Under the pieces are notes generated by a model. The model saw nothing but the letters and a program-made list of their open reading frames with translations. It was not told the origin of the DNA and did not search any database. Positions 57,662 through 64,000 of a stretch of 64,000 bases of DNA are shown one piece after another. The position numbers and the translations under genes were made by a program. Within the stretch, counting starts at the first letter, position 1. Each line of letters starts with the position of its first letter. This DNA is from an uncultured Hyphomicrobiales bacterium. GTDB taxonomy: Bacteria > Pseudomonadota > Alphaproteobacteria > Rhizobiales > Beijerinckiaceae. The stretch is from contig CAIKAR010000112.1 in assembly GCA_903825465.1 (NCBI GenBank), positions 1-64,000 on the forward strand, in the 5' to 3' direction.

Positions 57662-57714
57662 CCATGCGACCACGACCATGCGGCCACGCCATGTGACCAC
57701 GACCGTGACCGTGG
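57662..57714. repeat. Imperfect direct repeats upstream of the Crp-family gene
   Basis: Four near-copies of a 12-14-nt unit run head to tail: CCATGCGACCACGA (57662-57675), CCATGCGGCCACG (57676-57688), CCATGTGACCACGA (57689-57702) and CCGTGACCGTGG (57703-57714). They end directly before TATAAA (57715-57720), a plausible -10 hexamer for the gene starting at 57757. The array may hold regulator sites, possibly for the Crp-like protein itself. Confidence 0.55.
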
Positions 57715-57756
57715 TATAAAGGGTCGCGCGGCGCCCGCGCCGAGGGGAACTTCGAC

Positions 57757-58446
57757 ATGCAGACGCTGGCCCAGATACCGTTTTTCAAGGACGCCGCCGA
57801 CGTCGAATTCGCCAAGTTCGACCGGCGCTGCTCATGGAAGCGCTACGACGAGGACGAGATCGTCATCGACTACGAGGACGACAGCTCGGAAATCTATTTC
57901 ATCGTGTCGGGCGAAGTCCGCATTCTCATCCGCACCGCGGCCGGCAAGGAAATCATTCTCGCCGACTTCAAGGCCGGCCAGTTTTTCGGCGAGCTTTCCG
58001 CCATCGACGGCGCCAAGCGCAGCGCCAACGTCGCCGCCCTGACCCGCGCCGAACTGTGCATTGTGCCGGCCACGGTCTTCCGCGACATCCTGTTCACATC
58101 GCGGTCCTGCTGCGACAAGGTGCTGCGCATGCTGGCCAAGCGCGTGCGCGACCTCGACGGGCGGCTCGCCGAGCACACCGTGCTCGACCTTCGGCACCGC
58201 CTGTATTCGGAGTTGCTGCGCCTGTCGTCGCCGCGCGCCGGCCATCCCGGCCAGCGCGTCGTGTCGCCGCCGCCCTATCACCACGTCGTCGCCGCGCGCA
58301 TCGGCTGCCGGCGCGAGCAGGTGACGCGCGAATACACCTCGCTGAGCGGCGAGCAGCTGATCGAGAAGAACCGCGGCGGACTTGTGCTTCTGAAACCCGC
58401 GGTGCTGGAGGCGCGGATCGCCGAGGCGCTGCGCAGCGGGGGCTAG
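57757..58446 (+). CDS. Crp/Fnr-family transcription regulator
   Basis: 229 residues: an N-terminal cyclic-nucleotide-binding-type beta roll with GQFFGELSAIDGAKRSANVAAL, keeping the Glu and Arg-Ser of the phosphate cassette, a dimerisation helix, and a C-terminal winged helix (VVAARIGCRREQVTREYTSLSGEQL). No N-terminal Cys cluster of FNR is present, so cAMP or another nucleotide is the likelier signal. The ABC-transporter gene starts 1 nt after its stop, so the regulator is cotranscribed with the transport genes. Confidence 0.92.
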   Translation: MQTLAQIPFFKDAADVEFAKFDRRCSWKRYDEDEIVIDYEDDSSEIYFIVSGEVRILIRTAAGKEIILADFKAGQFFGELSAIDGAKRSANVAALTRAELCIVPATVFRDILFTSRSCCDKVLRMLAKRVRDLDGRLAEHTVLDLRHRLYSELLRLSSPRAGHPGQRVVSPPPYHHVVAARIGCRREQVTREYTSLSGEQLIEKNRGGLVLLKPAVLEARIAEALRSGG

Positions 58447-58447
58447 C

Positions 58448-59542
58448 GTGGACCCTTCCGCGCCGCTGGTGTCCGTTCAAAACGTCGTCCGCTCGTTCGG
58501 CGGCGTCAAGGCACTCGACGGATTGTCGCTCGATGTCTTCCGCGGCGAGTTCTTCGCGCTGCTCGGCCCCTCCGGCTGCGGCAAAACCACGCTCATGCGC
58601 GCCATCGCCGGATTCGAGGCGCCCGACGGCGGCCGCGTGCTGCTCGACGGGGTCGACCTTGGCGACACGCCGCCGCACAAGCGGCCCGTCAACATGGTGT
58701 TCCAGTCCTACGCGCTGTTTCCGCACATGAGCGTCGAGCGCAACATCGCCTTCGGGCTTGAGCGCGAAGGCCTGCCGCGCGCCGAGGTCGCCGCGCGCGT
58801 CGACGAGATGCTGACGCTCGTGCAACTCGGCGACGAGCGCCGCCGCCGCCCCGACCAGCTTTCCGGCGGACAGAAGCAGCGCGTCGCGCTGGCGCGCGCG
58901 CTCGCCAAGCGGCCGCGCCTGTTGTTGCTCGACGAGCCCCTCGCGGCGCTCGACCGCAAGCTTCGCGAGGAAACGCAATTCGAGCTCAAGCGCGTCCAAC
59001 GGCGGCTCGGCGCGACGTTCATGCTGGTCACCCACGACCAGGACGAGGCGATGACAATGGCCGACCGGATCGCCGTCATGCGGGCCGGGCGCGTCGAGCA
59101 GCTCGGCGCGGGCGCGGACGTTTACAACAGGCCGGCCAACCGCTGGGTGGCGGGCTTCGTCGGCGAGATCAACCTGTTCGAGGCGGCCGCGACGGCGGAT
59201 TGCGCGGCCGGCGCGTCCTGCGCGTTTCAACTCGACGTCGGCCTGACGACGACGCCGCTTCATTGCGGCGAGGCCGTCGCGAAGGGCCAGCGCGTCGCCG
59301 TCGCCGCGCGTCCCGAACACATCGCGCTGTCGCGCGCCGCGCCAGACCAGCCGGGCCCTGTGGGAGCCGTGTCGGACCTCGCGTTCCGCGGCGACGCGAC
59401 GCTCGCGCGGATCGAGCTGCCCTCGGGATTCGTCGTTCGGGCGCTGCTGCCCAACGCGTCCGTTGGCGGCGCGCGTTTCGCGCGGGGCGACCGCGTCGCG
59501 CTGTCGCTCGCCGCCGGCGCCGCGACGGTGTTGACGTCGTGA
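58448..59542 (+). CDS. PotA/FbpC-type ABC transporter ATP-binding protein
   Basis: 364 residues from a GTG at 58448. ABC domain: Walker A GPSGCGKT (40-47), signature LSGGQKQRVALARA, Walker B LLLLDEPLAALD, H-loop LVTHDQ, followed by a TOBE-type regulatory domain (about 260-360, RPEHIALSR). It energises the importer whose permeases overlap downstream. Polyamine or iron specificity cannot be decided because no binding protein is in the operon. Confidence 0.92.
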   Translation: MDPSAPLVSVQNVVRSFGGVKALDGLSLDVFRGEFFALLGPSGCGKTTLMRAIAGFEAPDGGRVLLDGVDLGDTPPHKRPVNMVFQSYALFPHMSVERNIAFGLEREGLPRAEVAARVDEMLTLVQLGDERRRRPDQLSGGQKQRVALARALAKRPRLLLLDEPLAALDRKLREETQFELKRVQRRLGATFMLVTHDQDEAMTMADRIAVMRAGRVEQLGAGADVYNRPANRWVAGFVGEINLFEAAATADCAAGASCAFQLDVGLTTTPLHCGEAVAKGQRVAVAARPEHIALSRAAPDQPGPVGAVSDLAFRGDATLARIELPSGFVVRALLPNASVGGARFARGDRVALSLAAGAATVLTS

Positions 59543-60444
59543 CGCGCCGCTCCCTCGCCGAACGCCTGGTTCTCGCCGTCCCCTTCGCGTGGATGGCGCT
59601 TTTGTTTCTCGCGCCGCTCGCCATCGTCGTGAAAATCTCGTTGTCGCGCTCGGTCATCGCGATGCCGCCCTACGAGCCGGCGTTCGATCTGTCGCTGGGA
59701 TGGGCGGACGCGCTCGACAAGCTCGGGCAATTCTCTTTCGCCGCCTACGAATCGCTCTTCGACGACAACCTCTACGTCGACTCCTATCTTTCATCGCTGC
59801 GCCTGGCGGGCGTGGCAACGCTGGCGACGCTGCTGATGGCGTATCCCATGGCCTACGCCATGGCGCGCGCCCCCGTGGCTTGGCGGCCGGCGCTGGTCGT
59901 GCTCGCCGTCGCGCCGTTCTGGACGAGCTTTCTCATCCGCGTTTACGCGTGGATCGCGATCCTGAAGGACGAGGGCCTGCTCAACCACGCGCTGATGGCG
60001 CTGGGACTGATCGACGAGCCGCTGAATATTTTCGGCACCGACTGGGCCGTGCTGATCGGCATCGTTTATTCCTATCTGCCGTTCATGATCCTGCCGCTCT
60101 ACAATTCCATCGCGGCGCAGGATCCCGCGTTGCGGGAAGCCGCTGGCGATCTCGGCGCCGGGCCAATGGCCGCCTTCTGGCGGGTGACGCTGCCCCTGTC
60201 GCGCGGCGGCATTGTCGCGGGCTGCCTGCTCGTGTTCATCCCCGCGGTCGGCGAATTCGTCATTCCCGACCTTCTTGGCGGCTCTGACACGCTGATGATC
60301 GGCCGCACCATGTGGACGGAATTCTTCGACAACCGCGACTGGCCGACGGCGTCGGCGGCGACGATCGTGCTGCTCGCGCTGCTGCTGATCCCGCTGGCGC
60401 TTTACGACCGCGCCCGAGCCGCCGGAACGGAGCGCGTTTTATGA
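59539..60444 (+). CDS. PotB-type ABC transporter permease
   Basis: 301 residues from a GTG at 59539 that overlaps the previous stop. About six membrane segments, with PYEPAFDLSLGWADALDKL in the first periplasmic loop and the EAA loop REAAGDLGAGPMAAFWRVTLP. It pairs with the PotC-type permease in the inner membrane. The family is that of spermidine/putrescine PotB/PotH. Confidence 0.92.
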   Translation: MTRRSLAERLVLAVPFAWMALLFLAPLAIVVKISLSRSVIAMPPYEPAFDLSLGWADALDKLGQFSFAAYESLFDDNLYVDSYLSSLRLAGVATLATLLMAYPMAYAMARAPVAWRPALVVLAVAPFWTSFLIRVYAWIAILKDEGLLNHALMALGLIDEPLNIFGTDWAVLIGIVYSYLPFMILPLYNSIAAQDPALREAAGDLGAGPMAAFWRVTLPLSRGGIVAGCLLVFIPAVGEFVIPDLLGGSDTLMIGRTMWTEFFDNRDWPTASAATIVLLALLLIPLALYDRARAAGTERVL

Positions 60445-61232
60445 GGCGGGAACCCCGCGCGTTCCGGGCCGCGGCGCTGTTGTTCGGCTTCGCGTTCCTC
60501 TACGCGCCCATCGCGCTGCTGGTGATCTACAGCTTCAACGCGTCGCGGCTGGTGACGGTGTGGGGCGGCTTTTCCGTCCGATGGTACGGGGCTCTTCTCA
60601 ACGACGAGCGGATCGTGGAGTCGGCGTGGATCAGCCTGCGCGTCGCGCTGGTCTCCGCGGCGCTCGCGACCGCGCTTGGCACCTGCGCGGCCATCGCGCT
60701 GGCGCGCTTCGGGCGGTTTCGCGGGCGCGGCCTTTTCGCGGCGATGACCATGGCGCCGCTGGTCATGCCCGAGGTCGTCGCCGGCCTGTCGCTGCTGCTG
60801 CTGTTCGTCGCGCTCGATGTGCCGCGCGGCTTCTGGACGATCGTCCTCGCGCACGCCTCGATGACGATGTGCTTTGTCGCCGTCGTCGTGCGCGAGCGGC
60901 TCGAAGGCGTCGACAGATCAATCGAAGAGGCGGCTGGGGATCTCGGGGCGAGCCCCGGTCAAACCCTGTGGCGCGTCACGCTGCCAATCGCGCTGCCGTC
61001 CATCGTCGCTGGCTATGTGTTGGCGTTCACGCTGTCGCTCGACGACGTTGTCATCGCCAGCTTCGCGTCGGGACCGGGATCGACGACGCTGCCCATGCGG
61101 ATTTATTCGGCGGTTCGGCTCGGCGTCAGTCCCGAAATCAACGCGGTCTCGACGGCGATGATCGTTCTGGTGGCGATTTGCCTGGGCATCTACGGATTGG
61201 CCAGAGCCGCTCCCGCCGGCGGCCGCGTCTGA
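60441..61232 (+). CDS. PotC-type ABC transporter permease
   Basis: 263 residues starting within the previous stop (ATGA). Membrane segments are typical of PotC/PotI; VIYSFNASRLVTVWGGFSVRWY is the family N-terminal signature and EEAAGDLGASPGQTLWRVTLP the EAA loop. LSLDDVVIASF is also characteristic. Its last 43 nt overlap the 3' end of the convergent AsmA-family gene. No potD follows. Confidence 0.92.
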   Translation: MRREPRAFRAAALLFGFAFLYAPIALLVIYSFNASRLVTVWGGFSVRWYGALLNDERIVESAWISLRVALVSAALATALGTCAAIALARFGRFRGRGLFAAMTMAPLVMPEVVAGLSLLLLFVALDVPRGFWTIVLAHASMTMCFVAVVVRERLEGVDRSIEEAAGDLGASPGQTLWRVTLPIALPSIVAGYVLAFTLSLDDVVIASFASGPGSTTLPMRIYSAVRLGVSPEINAVSTAMIVLVAICLGIYGLARAAPAGGRV

Positions 61233-63007
61233 ACCGCGCCGCCTGTTTCCGCCGCCGGATCGGCCGCCGGCGAACGCCCTGTCGGAGCCAGTGTGTCCAA
61301 CGTCAGCGCGGGCGCGTCCCACGGACCGGCGATATCGAACCCAAGACCCGGCGCTTCCGCCGCCGGGCTCGCCGACGGGGCCGAAGCAAGCAGTCGCAAC
61401 GACAGTCGCCGCGACGACAAGGACGCGGAGCCCGAAACGCCAACGCGCGCGCCGGGGCCCGCGGCGCGGGCGGTTTCGATGCGCGCGATTCCCTTGTCGA
61501 ACAAAATCGACGCGCTGGCGATGTCGAACGGCGTTTTGCCGCCGCGCAAATCGGACAGGACCGTCGCCGGCCGCCGTTCGACGCGCCGCAGCGCGCCCTC
61601 GATGTCGAGCCCGTCGATGTCGCCATCCACGAGGTTCAGATGGGCGTCGCCCCGCAGCCCGGCGAAGATGTCGGCGATAGCGACTCCCTCGCCATCCAGA
61701 GCGAGATCGGCGCTCAGCGTTCCCGAGAAACGCCGGGGCCACCCAGCCGCCTTCAGGGCGGCGCCAAGATCGAGGTTGGACACGCGGCCTTCGACCTGGG
61801 TCGAAATCCCCGCCCCAGCCTGTCGCGCGGTGGCGCGCCCGCCGAAGACGCCCCCGTAGGCCGACGCTTCGGCGAGGGAGGCCTCGAGTTTGCCGCCGGC
61901 CGCCAAGATGGACACGCCGACGCCGCTGGCCCTGAACGAACCGACATTGGCTTTCGCCGCGGAAACGCGAAGGTCGATGTCGATCGCGTCGAGGGCCGCT
62001 CTTGGCAGCGGCGCGGCGCTCCAACCGCCGGCGGGATCCCGCAGGGGCTGCGCCAATGCCGCGAACGCCGTTAAATCGACGCTGTCCGCGGCCAGCGTCC
62101 CCGAGACTTTCGGGCGGCCGGCGCCCAACGTGAAAGTCAACGCTCCGTTGTAGCGGCTGCCCGCGAAATCAACGCGCGCGCCCGGAAAATCGATCGTCTT
62201 CGCCGTGATTCTGGCGGGGGAGGAAAATGTAAATCCGCCGATGTCCTCGAGTCCGGGGAAGCCGCCGCCCAAACGCGCCACCGCCGCGATTGAGGCGGCC
62301 TGTAGCCGCGCCACGCCCTCGAAGGCGTCCGCCATGACATCTCCGTCCAACGACGCGGACGCCGCCGGGGATTGGAGAGTGGCGACAACCGGCGTTCGCC
62401 CCTCGGCGGAGGCGCCGATCCAGAGCGCGACCCGCGCGGCCTCGCCCCGCCACACCGCGTTGCCGCGCGCGGTCGTCGGCGACGCCGATCCGCCGAAATC
62501 CACCGCGGCGTTCACGCTGGATATCCGCTCGTTCACGCCGGTGGATTCGCGGCGTAAAAGGAGTTCGCCATCGACGATTTCCACGAAGGACAATCCCCGC
62601 CGGGAAATAGCCGGATCGAACGATCCAGCCCTCGTCGGCGCCCCGGCGGCCAACGCCGCGTCGATATCGACCACGATCTTCGGCGCGATCACGGTTGCGC
62701 CGGCGAGTTCGAGGCGGCCTCCCAACAGCGGAAGAAAACGGGCCTCATAGGTGAGAGAGGCCGCGTCGATGGCGACGGCGCCGTTTGCGCCGGCCGCGCG
62801 AAAGCCTACGATTTTGACATGTGGGAGCGGCAGCAGCGAGAAAACCGCGCGGCCTTGCGCCTCGACCCGCATCCCCAGCAGCGATCCGGTCTGGGCCGCG
62901 ATGTCGCGCCGAAGCGCGTCGCCGGCGAGCGGCCACGGCGCGAACCCGCCCCCCACAGCGGCGATCGCGAGCGCGGCGCCCGCGACCCGCTGGATCCAGT
63001 TGTTCAT
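61190..63007 (-). CDS. AsmA-family membrane-anchored protein
   Basis: 605 residues: one N-terminal membrane segment (about 7-27), then a long beta-rich periplasmic region typical of AsmA (FSLLPLPHVKIVGFR, IDAASLTYEARFLPLLGGRLEL, and C-terminal LDLGAALKAAGW with LSADLALDGEG). AsmA-like proteins take part in lipid transport between inner and outer membrane. Its 3' end overlaps the PotC-type gene on the other strand by 43 nt. Starts with ATG at 63007. Confidence 0.88.
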   Translation of the reverse strand: MNNWIQRVAGAALAIAAVGGGFAPWPLAGDALRRDIAAQTGSLLGMRVEAQGRAVFSLLPLPHVKIVGFRAAGANGAVAIDAASLTYEARFLPLLGGRLELAGATVIAPKIVVDIDAALAAGAPTRAGSFDPAISRRGLSFVEIVDGELLLRRESTGVNERISSVNAAVDFGGSASPTTARGNAVWRGEAARVALWIGASAEGRTPVVATLQSPAASASLDGDVMADAFEGVARLQAASIAAVARLGGGFPGLEDIGGFTFSSPARITAKTIDFPGARVDFAGSRYNGALTFTLGAGRPKVSGTLAADSVDLTAFAALAQPLRDPAGGWSAAPLPRAALDAIDIDLRVSAAKANVGSFRASGVGVSILAAGGKLEASLAEASAYGGVFGGRATARQAGAGISTQVEGRVSNLDLGAALKAAGWPRRFSGTLSADLALDGEGVAIADIFAGLRGDAHLNLVDGDIDGLDIEGALRRVERRPATVLSDLRGGKTPFDIASASILFDKGIARIETARAAGPGARVGVSGSASLSSRRLSLRLLASAPSASPAAEAPGLGFDIAGPWDAPALTLDTLAPTGRSPAADPAAETGGAVQTRPPAGAALANP

Positions 63008-63045
63008 CGGCTAACGTACCACATCCCATCGGCGATGGGGCGCGA

Positions 63046-64000
63046 TCAAGGCAGGGCGCTTATCCGCGTCGCCGAGTCCTGTCCGTAGATGGCCGGACCC
63101 AGCAGGCGAACCGATTTTTCCACCGAAGGCGCGCGCGCGTCCACCGGCGTCGCGGTGCCGCGCGCCGCCCGCGCGGGTTGGTCTGGATGTGACTGGATAT
63201 GCGACGCGCGCTCCATCGCCGCGAGCACGCCGTACTCCCTGCGCGCGAGATGCGAGGCCGACAGGGGCGTGAAATCGCCGGCGGTGTGGTTCCAGCCAGC
63301 GGCGCCTCTGAAAACCCGGAAGCCGCGCGGGGTCATCACCCTGTCGCCCTGCCGCAAGGTCAGGTCGCGCAACAGCGAAACGTTCTTGCTTTGGGACTCG
63401 CCGATGGCGTGGCACGAGCAGGTGTCGTCGCGGACCGTCGTGTAGCGGAACGCGACCGGCAACGCGGCATAGGGTTTCCCGTCGCGGGTGGACCGCGCCT
63501 CGGAGAGATTGTCCGAACCCGCCTCGGCGACATAAAGCCGCGTTGGCGCGCCCGGACACATGCCAGCGCAGATGGCGGAATGGCCGGCGTTGTCCGCCTC
63601 GCCGTTGTAATTGGCGAGCGGAAAGGCGAACCCGTCGCAAAGGCGCACGCAGACCGAACGCCGCGTCAGGCCGCCTCCACCGACATCCGTGTCCACAAGG
63701 GCCGCGGCGGCGATCCTGTCGCGCCTGGGACTGACTTGGCGGGCGGTCGGCGAACCCTCCAGCCGCGGCATCGGGGCATAAGCCCGGACGGTCGGGGGCA
63801 GAGGGGGCGGGGGGACGCGATCGGCTCTTGTCGCGCCAAACAGGGCGCGCAAGGCGTTCACGGCGGGCGCGTCTCGCATCATCGGTTGGCGCGTGGCGAC
63901 GCGCATCATCGGTTGCGGCGTGGCCGCGCGCATCATCGGTTGAGGCATGGCGGCGCGGCGCTGGGCGTGGTCCCCCGCCATGATGTTCATGTAAATCGCC
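63046..64000 (-). CDS. DUF2865 protein (5' end probably outside the window)
   Basis: The frame remains open to the right edge; an ATG at 63990 exists but has no signal peptide or ribosome site, so the gene probably starts further on. The central region RSVCVRLCDGFAFPL, AICAGMCPGAPTRLYV and DDTCSCHAIG is the Cys-rich DUF2865 domain common in Hyphomicrobiales, likely periplasmic with disulfides. The N-terminal part contains three 9-residue repeats around PQPMMR. Function unknown. Confidence 0.85.
   Translation of the reverse strand, partial: AIYMNIMAGDHAQRRAAMPQPMMRAATPQPMMRVATRQPMMRDAPAVNALRALFGATRADRVPPPPLPPTVRAYAPMPRLEGSPTARQVSPRRDRIAAAALVDTDVGGGGLTRRSVCVRLCDGFAFPLANYNGEADNAGHSAICAGMCPGAPTRLYVAEAGSDNLSEARSTRDGKPYAALPVAFRYTTVRDDTCSCHAIGESQSKNVSLLRDLTLRQGDRVMTPRGFRVFRGAAGWNHTAGDFTPLSASHLARREYGVLAAMERASHIQSHPDQPARAARGTATPVDARAPSVEKSVRLLGPAIYGQDSATRISALP
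63875..63955. repeat. 27-bp tandem repeat, three copies, inside the DUF2865 gene
   Basis: Copies lie at 63875-63901, 63902-63928 and 63929-63955. Each starts with CGCATCATCGGTTG and keeps the reading frame, encoding a 9-residue unit with the core QPMMR. Differences are confined to the second half of the unit. Copy number could vary between strains. Confidence 0.85.

Overview
The window is a high-G+C chromosomal segment of an alphaproteobacterium, most likely a member of the Hyphomicrobiales. Support comes from a tRNA-His with no G at position -1 and an A discriminator (a known alphaproteobacterial loss), a TPP-riboswitch-controlled thiOSGE operon, an lgt-midA-pgeF operon, a DUF2865 protein, a CGFS monothiol glutaredoxin and many Bug-type and NitT/TauT-type solute-binding proteins. 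I cannot place it to family or genus. No IS element, phage gene, integrase, toxin-antitoxin pair or CRISPR array was seen.

Layout. 1-7.5 kb: a maleate-isomerase-like gene cut by the left edge, cytochrome c maturation genes ccmCDG without ccmAB, then a divergent cluster around a NitT/TauT-type ABC importer with an amidohydrolase, a Cys-less Asp/Glu-racemase homologue and a 4,5-dihydroxyphthalate-decarboxylase-like protein. 7.6-17.2 kb: an EAL phosphodiesterase with a broken GGDEF motif, a glycosyltransferase/ABC-exporter pair, and an overlapping rnr-DUF983-NUDIX run followed by a lytic transglycosylase. 17.3-22 kb: a Lys/Ala-rich periplasmic protein, lepA, grxD, an orphan Bug protein and a frameshifted metallo-beta-lactamase-fold gene. 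22.2-27.2 kb: a three-gene secreted system of unknown function (planctomycete-type c-type cytochrome with DUF1587/1592/1595/1588/1585-type regions, Tat-exported DUF1552 protein, exported ankyrin-repeat protein) behind a perfect operator-like dyad. 27.3-33.7 kb: glutaryl-CoA dehydrogenase, the thiamine operon, an orphan NodT-type outer-membrane factor and a small unknown protein. 33.8-40 kb: tRNA-His, a histidine kinase/receiver pair, mtnA, typA.

40-49 kb is the most unusual stretch: an orphan Bug protein, a periplasmic set made of a YVTN propeller, a cytochrome-propeller fusion and a small cytochrome c, two orphan solute-binding proteins, and, divergently, a three-subunit Co-type nitrile hydratase/thiocyanate hydrolase whose metal-binding subunit carries a His/Asp-rich head. 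The 119-bp region between the divergent units contains two nested perfect 10-bp inverted repeats centred exactly between the two start codons. 49-64 kb: lgt-midA-pgeF, another orphan binding protein, small oxidoreductase and sugar-acid enzymes, folD, a Crp-family regulator that runs into a PotABC-like transporter without a binding protein, AsmA, and a DUF2865 protein at the right edge.

Overall the segment mixes housekeeping genes (translation GTPases, RNase R, Lgt, FolD, thiamine and heme-c maturation) with catabolic and periplasmic redox modules typical of soil bacteria that scavenge organic acids and nitrogen compounds. Start codons were set from Shine-Dalgarno spacing; several genes use GTG or TTG.
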